From assembly GCF_900094925.1 (NCBI RefSeq), contig NZ_FMAY01000006.1, positions 265,328 to 329,327 of the forward strand: DNA of 64,000 nucleotides, given 5' to 3'. The notes beneath the pieces are model-generated. The model ran no database searches. It was not told the origin of the DNA and was given only the letters and a program-made list of their open reading frames with translations. The DNA is from Kosakonia oryzendophytica. Its GTDB lineage: Bacteria; Pseudomonadota; Gammaproteobacteria; Enterobacterales; Enterobacteriaceae. Below, in pieces: positions 56,645-64,000 of this stretch (its first letter is position 1; each line of letters starts with the position of its first letter). A program made the position numbers and the translations under genes.

Positions 56645-56664
56645 GTTTCTCTTGCGTTGCCGGA

Positions 56665-58284
56665 TTACAGTTTCGGCCCGGCGCTGACCAGCGCGGCGCC
56701 AGCAGGGGTATCCGTGTATTTCTCGAAGTTTTCCACAAACAGCGTGGCCAGTTGCGTGGCCTTCTCCTGCCATTGTTCCGGCGAGGCGTAGGTGTTGCGT
56801 GGATCGAGAATCCGGCTGTCCACGCCGGGCAGCGTTGTGGGGATGGCCAGGTTAAACATCGGCAGGGTGAAGGTTTCGGCGTCGTCCAGCGAGCCATCCA
56901 GAATCGCGTCGATGATGGCGCGGGTATCTTTGATGGAAATACGCTTGCCGGTGCCATTCCAGCCGGTATTGACCAGATAAGCCTGCGCGCCGGATGCCTG
57001 CATGCGTTTCACCAGAACTTCTGCGTACTGCGTTGGATGCAGCGACAGGAACGCCGCACCAAAACAGGCGGAGAAGGTCGGCGTCGGTTCTGTTACCCCG
57101 CGCTCAGTACCCGCCAGTTTAGCGGTAAAGCCGGAAAGGAAGTGGTACTGCGTCTGGCTTGCTGTGAGGCGTGACACCGGCGGCAGTACGCCAAAAGCAT
57201 CCGCCGTCAGGAAGATCACCTTGGTAGCGTGACCCGCTTTTGATACCGGTTTAACGATATTCTGAATATGGTAAATCGGATACGACACGCGGGTGTTTTC
57301 CGTTTTCGAGGCATCATCATAATCGATGCTGCCATCGGCGCGGACGCTGACGTTTTCCAGCAGCGCATCCCGACGGATGGCGTGGAAGATATCCGGTTCC
57401 GCTTCTTCAGAGAGACGGATCGTTTTGGCGTAGCAACCCCCTTCGAAGTTAAACACGCCATCGTCATCCCAACCGTGCTCATCATCGCCAATCAGACGAC
57501 GCTTGGGATCGGTGGAGAGGGTGGTTTTGCCGGTACCGGAAAGGCCAAAGAACACCGCGACATCGCCTTTCTCGCCGACGTTAGCGGAGCAGTGCATCGA
57601 CGCAATGCCTTGCAGCGGCAGCAGATAATTCATGATTGAGAACATGCCTTTTTTCATCTCGCCGCCGTACCAGGTACCGCCAATTAACTGGATGCGTTCG
57701 GTGAGGTTAAAGGCCACAAAGTTCTCGGAGTTCAGCCCTTGCTCCTGCCACTGGGGGTTGGTGCACTTCGCACCGTTCATCACAATAAAATCCGGCGTAA
57801 AGCTTGCCAGTTCCTCTTCCGTCGGGCGAATAAACATGTTTTTGACGAAATGCGCCTGCCAGGCCACTTCAGTAATGAAGCGCACGGCAAGACGGGTGTC
57901 CGGGTTGGCGCCGCAAAAGGCATCAATAATAAACAGGCGCTTTCCGGAGAGTTGTTGCGTGACCAGACCTTTCAGGTGCTGCCAGATTTCAGGGGAGAGC
58001 GGTTTGTTGTCGTTTTTACCTTTGCCTTTATCAGACCACCACACGGTGTCGCGGGTAGTGTCGTCACGGACAATGTATTTATCTTTCGGCGAACGGCCGG
58101 TAAAAATACCGGTGTCGACGGCGACAGCACCAGAATTCGTCAACACACCACGCTCATATCCCTCCAGGTCTGGGCGGAGCTCTTCCTGATACAGCGTATC
58201 GTAATCGGGGTTGTAGACGAGATCCTGAACATCGTTGATACCATAAGCCTTGAGATCTTGCGGGGTTAAGCTCTTAACACGCAT
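56665..58284 (-). CDS. pckA: PckA, phosphoenolpyruvate carboxykinase (ATP)
   Basis: 539-residue cytosolic enzyme that converts oxaloacetate and ATP to phosphoenolpyruvate for gluconeogenesis. P-loop [11 protein letters not shown] near residue 247; metal site [11 protein letters not shown]; substrate Arg in [14 protein letters not shown]2/OAA site [15 protein letters not shown]. The start [15 protein letters not shown] matches E. coli and lies after AGGAG; the in-frame ATG at 58338 (18 codons upstream) is rejected. Confidence 0.97.
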   Translation of the reverse strand: MRVKSLTPQDLKAYGINDVQDLVYNPDYDTLYQEELRPDLEGYERGVLTNSGAVAVDTGIFTGRSPKDKYIVRDDTTRDTVWWSDKGKGKNDNKPLSPEIWQHLKGLVTQQLSGKRLFIIDAFCGANPDTRLAVRFITEVAWQAHFVKNMFIRPTEEELASFTPDFIVMNGAKCTNPQWQEQGLNSENFVAFNLTERIQLIGGTWYGGEMKKGMFSIMNYLLPLQGIASMHCSANVGEKGDVAVFFGLSGTGKTTLSTDPKRRLIGDDEHGWDDDGVFNFEGGCYAKTIRLSEEAEPDIFHAIRRDALLENVSVRADGSIDYDDASKTENTRVSYPIYHIQNIVKPVSKAGHATKVIFLTADAFGVLPPVSRLTASQTQYHFLSGFTAKLAGTERGVTEPTPTFSACFGAAFLSLHPTQYAEVLVKRMQASGAQAYLVNTGWNGTGKRISIKDTRAIIDAILDGSLDDAETFTLPMFNLAIPTTLPGVDSRILDPRNTYASPEQWQEKATQLATLFVENFEKYTDTPAGAALVSAGPKL

Positions 58285-58402
58285 ATCACTACTCCTTAGC
58301 CAAGATGTACTGCCTGAAATTGTAGGGTTGTTCTTCATTTGTTAACCGGGACGACGCTCATAGATTTACGTATCTCGACAAACCCAAACTAACGGAAAAC
58401 GC

Positions 58403-58418
58403 TGTGACACCCGTCACG
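58403..58418 (-). promoter_or_regulatory. CRP-type site upstream of pckA
   Basis: TGTGACACCCGTCACG matches the CRP consensus TGTGA-N6-TCACA at nine of ten positions. It is 119 bases upstream of the pckA start. A second dyad GTCACTTTGTGAC is at 58499-58511. The rest of the 336-base gap 58285-58620 has no supported gene. cAMP-CRP activation of pckA is known in E. coli. Confidence 0.7.
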
Positions 58419-58585
58419 CAACGGAACGGATTATGGCAAATTACATCATAATGATCGGGAAAATGTTCTTAAAACACCATAACGCAACATTTTAAACCGT
58501 CACTTTGTGACTGTAATCGCTTTCATGAAAGAAAGTTACGTAAGAGTTTCAGGCGGGATTGTAGCGGAAACGTGACAAGATTTGC

Positions 58586-58608
58586 AAAAACGCCGCCCGA
58601 AGGCGGCG
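58586..58608 (-). terminator. hslO terminator
   Basis: On the minus strand CGCCGCC (plus 58602-58608) and GGCGGCG (plus 58591-58597) close on TTCG and are followed by TTTTT (plus 58586-58590). It begins 12 bases after the hslO stop. Confidence 0.88.
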
Positions 58609-58620
58609 CGAAATAGTCTG

Positions 58621-59499
58621 TCAGTGAACCTGAGGATCGGCTGGAGAGGCATTATTGCGGATTTCAGCAATATCCATCGCGTTAAACAGATAATGATTAC
58701 CGCAGTAGTCGCAGTGCATATCGATTTCACCCTCTTCGGCAAGAATGCTATCGACTTCTTCATCCGGCAGGGTTTTCAGCGCGCCAGCGCAACGCTCGCG
58801 AGAGCAGGTGCATTTAAATTCCACATCCTGCGGATCGTAGAGCGTGACCTCTTCTTCATGGTACAAACGCCACAGCACGTCTTCGGCGTTCAGCGTGAAA
58901 AGCTCTTCTGCTTTGATGGTTTCCGTCAGCACGCTCAGATGTTCGAAATCTGCAGCCTGGGTGTCCTGGGCAGGCAGTACCTGTAGCAGCATACCGCCGG
59001 CAGCGGGCTGGCCATCGACATCGCCGGTACGAATAAACAGGCGCGTCGGCAACTGTTCTGAGCGCAGGAAATAATCTTCCAGGCAGGCCGCCAGCGTATC
59101 GCCTTCCAGACCCACAACGCCCTGATAACGTTCGCCTTCTTCTGGCGTAATCGTAATCACCAGATAGCCATTACCGACCAGCGTTTTCAGATCGGCATTT
59201 TCCGGCACATCGCCCTGCACGCGGGCAACACCGCGCATCTGCTGGCGGTTATTGCCATTGATCACCGCCAGACTCATCGGGCCATCCCCTTGCAGTTGAA
59301 CGGTGATATCACCGGCAAACTTCAGCGTGGCGGTGAGTAAGCTGGTTGCGACCAGCAGTTCCCCAAGGATGGTTTTCACCGGTAACGGATAGTTGTGGTT
59401 TTCCAGCACCTGTTTCCAGGTTTCGGATACGGTCACCAGCTCGCCGCGTACGGCATAGTTTTCAAACAGATAGCGGTGTAATTGGTCTTGATGGGCCAT
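58621..59499 (-). CDS. hslO: HslO (Hsp33), redox-activated chaperone
   Basis: 292 residues, same length as E. coli Hsp33. The C-terminal zinc switch has four cysteines in [10 protein letters not shown] (CXC) and [10 protein letters not shown] (CXXC). Oxidation releases zinc and activates holdase function. The final gene of the igaA-yrfG-hslR-hslO run; 24 bases after hslR. Confidence 0.97.
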   Translation of the reverse strand: MAHQDQLHRYLFENYAVRGELVTVSETWKQVLENHNYPLPVKTILGELLVATSLLTATLKFAGDITVQLQGDGPMSLAVINGNNRQQMRGVARVQGDVPENADLKTLVGNGYLVITITPEEGERYQGVVGLEGDTLAACLEDYFLRSEQLPTRLFIRTGDVDGQPAAGGMLLQVLPAQDTQAADFEHLSVLTETIKAEELFTLNAEDVLWRLYHEEEVTLYDPQDVEFKCTCSRERCAGALKTLPDEEVDSILAEEGEIDMHCDYCGNHYLFNAMDIAEIRNNASPADPQVH

Positions 59500-59523
59500 A
59501 ATTATCTCTCTTGCGGGTGAGCG

Positions 59524-59925
59524 TTACTCGCTATCACCGTATTTAAATTTCATCAGATCGCGACGTTCTTTCTTATCCGGGCGACGATCGGGGTGCGGCA
59601 TGGTCAGGGCATTGAGCTTGCGGGCAAGCGTCATTTTCTCGCGCTTCTCGATGCTTTCCGCTGTCTCTTCGTAAAGTGCTACCGCTTCATCGGCCGGACG
59701 GCGCTGTTCAGTGATGCCCTTAATGATGACCGTGCGTTCATCGTTTCCCTGACGCAGCGTTAAGGTGGCATTCAGCTCAACGATTTTACTCGGCTTGCTG
59801 CGCTGTCCGTTGTAATGCACTTTGCCGCCTTCAATCATCTCGCGGGCAATGGCGCGGGTTTTATAAAAACGCGCTGCCCACAGCCATTTATCCAGTCGGA
59901 CATCTTGCGCAGGCTGTTGTTTCAT
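59524..59925 (-). CDS. hslR: HslR (Hsp15), ribosome-associated heat-shock protein
   Basis: 133-residue S4-domain RNA-binding protein. S4 region residues about 9-70 (VRLDKWLWAARFYKTRAIAR, GGKVHYNGQRSKPS). Basic C-terminal tail PHPDRRPDKKERRDLMKFKYG. It binds 50S subunits that carry nascent chains after abortive translation. Start overlaps the yrfG stop by one base. Confidence 0.96.
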   Translation of the reverse strand: MKQQPAQDVRLDKWLWAARFYKTRAIAREMIEGGKVHYNGQRSKPSKIVELNATLTLRQGNDERTVIIKGITEQRRPADEAVALYEETAESIEKREKMTLARKLNALTMPHPDRRPDKKERRDLMKFKYGDSE

Positions 59926-60602
59926 TAAGCCTCCTTAAGAAGAGAAGGGATCAGTCGACGGTAATCGTTCATTCCCGGATGGCGTAAATAACTTTTTTCC
60001 GCCAGACCGGAATCCGGGTTCGTGACGCCAAGGCAGTAACCAATGCCAAATTTGGTCGCTGCGTCCAGAATAGGTTCGCTGTCGTCAATAAACAGCGTTC
60101 GTTCGGGGGTTAAGCCAGTTTCTTGCGTAACTGCTTGCCACAAACGCTGATCCTCTTTCGGATAACCAAATGTGTGGGTGGAAAGCAATAAATCAAGGTG
60201 CGACGCGAGTCCGGTGTGTTCAAGTTTGACGGCCAGGTTATGCGGGTGCGCATTGGTCAGCAAAATGCGGCGTTTTCCGCATTTTTTCAACGCATCCAGA
60301 AACGGCACGGTGTCTTCACGTAGCACGGCCTGTGGCCCATGCTGGGTGGTCATCGCGCAGATATCGAGACCGAGTCGCTCGCTCCAGTAATCCAGACAAT
60401 ACCAGTTTAGCGTATGCTGCACGGCGTGATACTCCTGGCGGAGGACGTTCTGCGCTTCATCCGGGGTTAAGCCTTGTTTCGCACCGAAGGTTTCTGGCAC
60501 CAGTTTTTGCCAGAAAAAATTGTCGAAAGCGAGATCGAGTAGCGTGCCATCCATGTCCAGCAGAACGGTATCGATATTCTGCCATGCGATATCAAGATGC
60601 AT
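59925..60602 (-). CDS. yrfG: YrfG, HAD-family phosphatase (GMP/IMP nucleotidase)
   Basis: 225-residue HAD hydrolase. Motif I LLDMDGTLLDLAF (nucleophile aspartate about residue 16), motif II LLTNAHP, motif III lysine in GYPKEDQRLW, motif IV FIDDSEPILDAA. E. coli YrfG dephosphorylates GMP and IMP. It lies between igaA and hslR. Confidence 0.94.
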   Translation of the reverse strand: MHLDIAWQNIDTVLLDMDGTLLDLAFDNFFWQKLVPETFGAKQGLTPDEAQNVLRQEYHAVQHTLNWYCLDYWSERLGLDICAMTTQHGPQAVLREDTVPFLDALKKCGKRRILLTNAHPHNLAVKLEHTGLASHLDLLLSTHTFGYPKEDQRLWQAVTQETGLTPERTLFIDDSEPILDAATKFGIGYCLGVTNPDSGLAEKSYLRHPGMNDYRRLIPSLLKEA

Positions 60603-60667
60603 TGGAAAACTCCAGCCAGATGAAAACCTGCGCGACAGGTTAACACAGCTCGTTCAGCGGGTCGTTA

Positions 60668-62803
60668 TCAGCTGAGGCTTTCCTGCGTGGGGAGCAGTTG
60701 TGGATTCAGGCAGCTTTGATAGTACTGCTGAATCTCTTCGAGGCGCGTGCGATTACGCTGGTAACGACGCAGCGCAAGGACACCGTTGTAGACGGTACTG
60801 ATGATCATGGTCAGCAGCAACAGTGTGGTGCCTGCATAGCGCCACAGGCCCGTAGTGTCCGGCATCCGGTGCAGACTGATGTGCTTGGTGCCGTTGGCAT
60901 CTGTATAAATGTTGGTGATGATCCCTTCTGCGCTGAATGGTGTTTGCATCAGCATTTGTGCCAGCCGTTGGAATTCATTCCACTGTTCCTGCGCAGGATA
61001 GTCATACAGGGCGATCGGTGGCCATGGCTGGTCGACAAGCTCGTTGCCCTCTTCGCTGACAATCAGGAAACCTCCTGGAGCAGGGCTGTTCAGCGCCTGC
61101 GCCGCGCGGGTTGTTTCACGCATGATAAAGGGCGCGGTGGAGGTCGTGACCAAATTATCCAGCGACTCCGCGCTTACCGGGCGCAGCAGAACGTTCACAC
61201 CGGTGAGTTTCCCTTCGCTTGCCCGTTTGGTCAGCGTGTCCCAGTCTTTGCTGTTACCCAGGTTAACCAGCGCATTTTTCAGCCGTAAACATTCGTCTTC
61301 AGCTGAGCACAAATCCTGGGTTTTCAGGACGATGTCGGCAAAGTCATCCAACAAGACCATGCCAGATTTCTGAATGGCGGAACGCAACACAGGGCTAACG
61401 CGGGAATCATCTTCTGCAGTAGGGTGTAACTGGCGGCTAACCGCCTGGGCAAGCGCCGTGGCTTTGGTCACCGTCGCGGACTCCGGCAAGGGCAGTGGTG
61501 GTGCGTTATTCCAGATAATCTGCGAACAGTCGAATGGCGTAAACGGTGATGTCTGACGCGAAGCCCAGTTATTCTGAGTATGAATGTTGCACATCCCGGT
61601 GCCGCTGAGGCGCAACGTGTCGCCTATGCGCAACCCCGCAGCTTCGAGTTGGTTGACGCTACTGGCCTCAATGGTTTGTGCGCCTTTGATCCACGAAACG
61701 GTGAATTTTATTGGCATATCCAGCGGCACCCAAATCAGCAGCATCGCCAGTACCACGAGCGAGCCGGTGGAGATGACCGCGCTGCGTACCCAGTGTTGCA
61801 ACGGGAAGTTTTTCACCTCATCGTGCAGGGATAAAAAGCGCCCCTGGCGCACAACGTGGCGATCGAGATAAATATCGATATCCGTTTGTTGCCCCAGATC
61901 CTGCGTGACAAAAGGCTGCCAGTGGCGTGGATAAATCAGATCGATAATGCCCAGAGAGATATTGTTCATCTGCTCCTGATTATTTTCACCGAACAAACCC
62001 CAACGTTTTGGCGTACCGCGCAGACAGTGAATTTCTCGCAGGGTGTTTTTTGCTGGTGGCGCATACAGGCCCCATAACCCAGCGGCAAGCAACATAACAG
62101 CGCCGCCCGCCAGCCATGGAACGAAAACTTCGGGAGCCACCAGGCAGAAGAAGAACAGTAAGAAAGCGGTGGATACCAGCAGGGCTTCACGCATGCCGTC
62201 AGGTCGGCTTAAGGCGAACTCTTCCTGTGTTTCCCGGCGAATATTCAGCAGTTCGATCTGCTCCGTTTCTTCACCACGGATGGCAGAGTGCGCCGCAGAA
62301 ACCCGCTCCAGTTCGCCACTGCGCTCTTCATTCATATATTCACTGAGGGTATGACCATTCAGTGAGATCACCAGCGGCAGTGAGTTGGTACGGATCAGTT
62401 CGACGTTGTTCTCATCGGTAATGTACTGCTCCCAAAAAGGCGGCAGATGCACTTCGACAGAATCAAGATAGTAGCGCCACTTATTGGGGGCGTCGGTAGT
62501 AATGCCATAGCGCGTAATGGAGTGCGCCACAAACAGAACCGTATTGCTCTGGGCATTTAATTTGATGGAAACCGGGGCTGTTGTTGCACCGGTTGGGCCT
62601 GGGATATTTTGTGTACGGGAGAGCGACTCCAGATAGTTTTCGACAGTTTCGCGCTCTTCTGGCAACAGTTTACGGGTCGTCGCGCCAGCGAAGGCCTGCA
62701 AATAAGGCAGCCTGTAGCGACGTTGCGACCTGAACCTGAAAATCCATCCAGCGAGGAATGCGCAGGCCAGCATAGCAGCGAAAAAAATCAAAATGGTGCT
62801 CAT
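60668..62803 (-). CDS. igaA: IgaA (YrfF), inner-membrane inhibitor of the Rcs system
   Basis: 711 residues, same length as E. coli YrfF. Topology: N-terminal helix (residues 1-22), cytoplasmic domain, central helices near 205-255 and 345-365, a periplasmic domain with cysteines in GTGMCNI, TPFDCSQII, DLCSAEDECL, and a last helix near 655-675. It holds back RcsD signalling; loss is lethal in an Rcs+ cell. First gene of the run with yrfG, hslR and hslO. Confidence 0.96.
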   Translation of the reverse strand: MSTILIFFAAMLACAFLAGWIFRFRSQRRYRLPYLQAFAGATTRKLLPEERETVENYLESLSRTQNIPGPTGATTAPVSIKLNAQSNTVLFVAHSITRYGITTDAPNKWRYYLDSVEVHLPPFWEQYITDENNVELIRTNSLPLVISLNGHTLSEYMNEERSGELERVSAAHSAIRGEETEQIELLNIRRETQEEFALSRPDGMREALLVSTAFLLFFFCLVAPEVFVPWLAGGAVMLLAAGLWGLYAPPAKNTLREIHCLRGTPKRWGLFGENNQEQMNNISLGIIDLIYPRHWQPFVTQDLGQQTDIDIYLDRHVVRQGRFLSLHDEVKNFPLQHWVRSAVISTGSLVVLAMLLIWVPLDMPIKFTVSWIKGAQTIEASSVNQLEAAGLRIGDTLRLSGTGMCNIHTQNNWASRQTSPFTPFDCSQIIWNNAPPLPLPESATVTKATALAQAVSRQLHPTAEDDSRVSPVLRSAIQKSGMVLLDDFADIVLKTQDLCSAEDECLRLKNALVNLGNSKDWDTLTKRASEGKLTGVNVLLRPVSAESLDNLVTTSTAPFIMRETTRAAQALNSPAPGGFLIVSEEGNELVDQPWPPIALYDYPAQEQWNEFQRLAQMLMQTPFSAEGIITNIYTDANGTKHISLHRMPDTTGLWRYAGTTLLLLTMIISTVYNGVLALRRYQRNRTRLEEIQQYYQSCLNPQLLPTQESLS

Positions 62804-63121
62804 GCTTTCCCCATCTTACTTTTCCTAACAGGTGTAGTCAGTTGCACCCTTCCCGTAAATAATGTGTCGTGGTTCGCCGCTGCAAGCAGGAAATTAACTT
62901 GAGTAATTTTAAGCGCATACCATCACACACAAGAATAGCAAAACCACCCTAACGGGAATATCAGCAAATTCTTAGTTTTATTTCAAGCTATTGACTTTTT
63001 GGTTTATTTGGGGATTGATTTCTGATAGGTTACAAAAATGTAAATTAGCGGCGAATGACATTGCCCAAACCGTGTGTAGTGTCGCACAATAACGCAAGTT
63101 TCTCTGCAAAGACCGATAATA
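62804..63121. other. igaA-nudE divergent intergenic region
   Basis: 318 bases, AT-rich, no gene I can support. A TTGACT hexamer at 62991-62996 may be a -35 for nudE but lacks a good -10. GGGGAAAG precedes igaA as ribosome site. Confidence 0.4.
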
Positions 63122-63682
63122 ATGAGCGATTCATTGCAAAAACCCACCATTCTTAATGTTGAAACGGTCGCTTCTTCACGACTGTTTAACGTTGAAAGTG
63201 TGGATCTGGAATTTAGCAACGGTGTGCGCCGTGTCTACGAACGCATGCGTCCATCCACACACGAAGCCGTGATGATTGTGCCCATTGTCGACGACCATCT
63301 CATTCTGATCCGCGAATATGCAGTGGGAACCGAGTCCTACGAGTTGGGATTTTCCAAAGGTCTTATCGATCCTGGTGAGAGTATATACGAAGCGGCGAAC
63401 CGGGAACTAAAAGAAGAAGTAGGATTTGGTGCAAATGAGCTTACTTTTCTGAAAAAACTCAGCATGGCGCCCTCTTATTTCTCCAGTAAGATGAATATCA
63501 TCGTTGCTGAAGATCTCTATCCGGAATCCTTGCCCGGCGACGAGCCAGAGCCGCTGCCTCAGGTTCGCTGGCCGCTGAAGCATTTAATGGATTTGCTGGA
63601 AGATCCCGATTTCAATGAAGCGCGTAACGTCAGCGCACTGTTTCTGGTCCGTGAATGGCTAAAGGGGCAGGGGCGGCTGTAA
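63122..63682 (+). CDS. nudE: NudE, Nudix ADP compounds hydrolase
   Basis: 186-residue Nudix enzyme, same length as E. coli NudE, which hydrolyses Ap3A, ADP-ribose and NADH. The Nudix box is GLIDPGESIYEAANRELKEE followed by VGFG (residues about 79-102). Start MSDSLQKPTILNVE. It is followed by hairpins and the IS200-type element. Confidence 0.96.
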   Translation: MSDSLQKPTILNVETVASSRLFNVESVDLEFSNGVRRVYERMRPSTHEAVMIVPIVDDHLILIREYAVGTESYELGFSKGLIDPGESIYEAANRELKEEVGFGANELTFLKKLSMAPSYFSSKMNIIVAEDLYPESLPGDEPEPLPQVRWPLKHLMDLLEDPDFNEARNVSALFLVREWLKGQGRL

Positions 63683-63702
63683 CGACCTAAGCAAGTAAAA
63701 GA

Positions 63703-63750
63703 CCACCTTCTTAGAAGGTGGCTTTTGAGAATGCCCCCTGTAAGGGGGGC
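63703..63750. repeat. Two hairpins at the nudE end and the IS200 end
   Basis: CCACCTTC (63703-63710) pairs with GAAGGTGG (63714-63721), loop TTA, then CTTTTG: a terminator-like hairpin 20 bases after nudE. GCCCCC (63733-63738) pairs with GGGGGC (63745-63750), 20 bases past the transposase stop; IS200/IS605 elements have such subterminal hairpins. I cannot tell which hairpin is host and which is element. Confidence 0.65.
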
Positions 63751-64000
63751 TATTGTCACTTTCCGCTTACTACTCTAGCAATTCCATTTGCTGTTCATGT
63801 ATTTGTTCCGTTTTCTCCTGATGCCTCACATATCGTCTGATAATTTCCTCGTTCACACCGACAGTATCTACAAAGTAGCCACGTGACCAAAAGTGGTTGC
63901 CCCATAGCTTCTTTCTTATGTGTGGGAAACGATTGTAGAGTCTGATTGCGCTGCGACCTTTCAGATGCCCCATTAGAGTTGATATCGAGATTTTCGGCGG
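63731..64000 (-). mobile_element. IS200/IS605-type insertion element, right-hand part
   Basis: The transposase 3' end with an adjoining subterminal hairpin identifies an IS200-type element, which runs past the window. The boundary near 63731 is an estimate. Such elements have no terminal inverted repeats or target duplication, so the edge cannot be read by eye. It is probably inserted between nudE and mrcA, which are convergent neighbours in E. coli. Confidence 0.75.
63770..64000 (-). CDS. tnpA: IS200-type transposase TnpA (5' end outside window)
   Basis: C-terminal 76 residues of a Y1-transposase; the frame is open to the right edge, so the ATG at 63973 is internal. PPKISISTLMGHLKGRSA follows the HUH catalytic segment in this family. 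The catalytic tyrosine is expected in IRRYVRHQEK, the usual place in the C-terminal helix. W-S-R-G-Y-F-V-D-T-V-G is diagnostic for IS200 TnpA. Single-strand peel-and-paste transposase. Integrity of the N-terminal half cannot be seen. Confidence 0.9.
   Translation of the reverse strand, partial: PPKISISTLMGHLKGRSAIRLYNRFPHIRKKLWGNHFWSRGYFVDTVGVNEEIIRRYVRHQEKTEQIHEQQMELLE

Overview
The window is an uninterrupted piece of enterobacterial core chromosome, from the family that includes Escherichia, Enterobacter, Klebsiella, Citrobacter and Kosakonia. Nearly every protein reads as an ortholog of an E. coli K-12 protein of the same or nearly the same length, and gene order follows the liv-ugp-ggt-gnt-asd-glg-glp-mal-gntT-feo-ompB-pckA-hsl-igaA-nudE region. 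It is not E. coli K-12 itself. The rtcRBA genes are missing between glpR and malT, yhgE is missing between hslO and pckA, a hok/sok locus lies between livF and ugpB, and an IS200-type element follows nudE. I cannot fix the genus from the sequence alone.

Layout, left to right. 1-6972: branched-chain amino acid uptake, with the tail of livJ, panM on the other strand, then livK-livH-livM-livG-livF. 7030-7386: a chromosomal mok/hok/sok type I toxin-antitoxin module. 7533-12611: the Pho-type ugpBAECQ operon for glycerol-3-phosphate and glycerophosphodiester use. 12608-17673: yhhA, ggt, yhhY, the iron sRNA ryhB, yhhX and yhhW. 17776-20779: gntR with gntK-gntU. 20953-22825: yhgN and asd. 23095-32545: the complete glycogen operon glgB-X-C-A-P. 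32622-36297: glpD against glpE-G-R. 36331-44139: the maltose activator gene malT, divergent from malP-malQ. 44197-45924: gntT with its GntR sites and a REP element. 45925-50907: nfuA, gntX, bioH and feoABC. 51415-54330: tex and greB. 54548-56616: ompR-envZ. 56665-58284: pckA. 58621-62803: igaA-yrfG-hslR-hslO, read right to left. 63122-63682: nudE. 63770-64000: 3' part of an IS200/IS605 transposase that runs off the window.

Most of the window concerns carbon and energy storage: glycogen synthesis and breakdown, maltodextrin phosphorolysis, gluconate, glycerol-3-phosphate and gluconeogenesis from oxaloacetate. Iron genes (ryhB, feoABC, nfuA) and envelope-stress regulators (OmpR-EnvZ, IgaA) are set among them. 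Many regulatory sites can be read directly: Pho boxes before ugpB, a Fur box and sigma-70 promoter at ryhB, tandem GntR operators at gntK, two GntR operators 120 bp apart at gntT, a GlpR operator at glpD, MalT boxes at malP, CRP-type sites at malT and pckA, an IscR type 1 site on the nfuA promoter, and Fur and FNR-like sites at feoA.

I found no CRISPR array, prophage, rRNA, tRNA or defence island, and no gene cluster of unknown type. The unusual content is the hok/sok insertion, the palindromic intergenic elements (ugpB-ugpA, yhhX-yhhW, glgP-glpD, gntT-nfuA), the IS200 element, and the gene absences relative to E. coli K-12.
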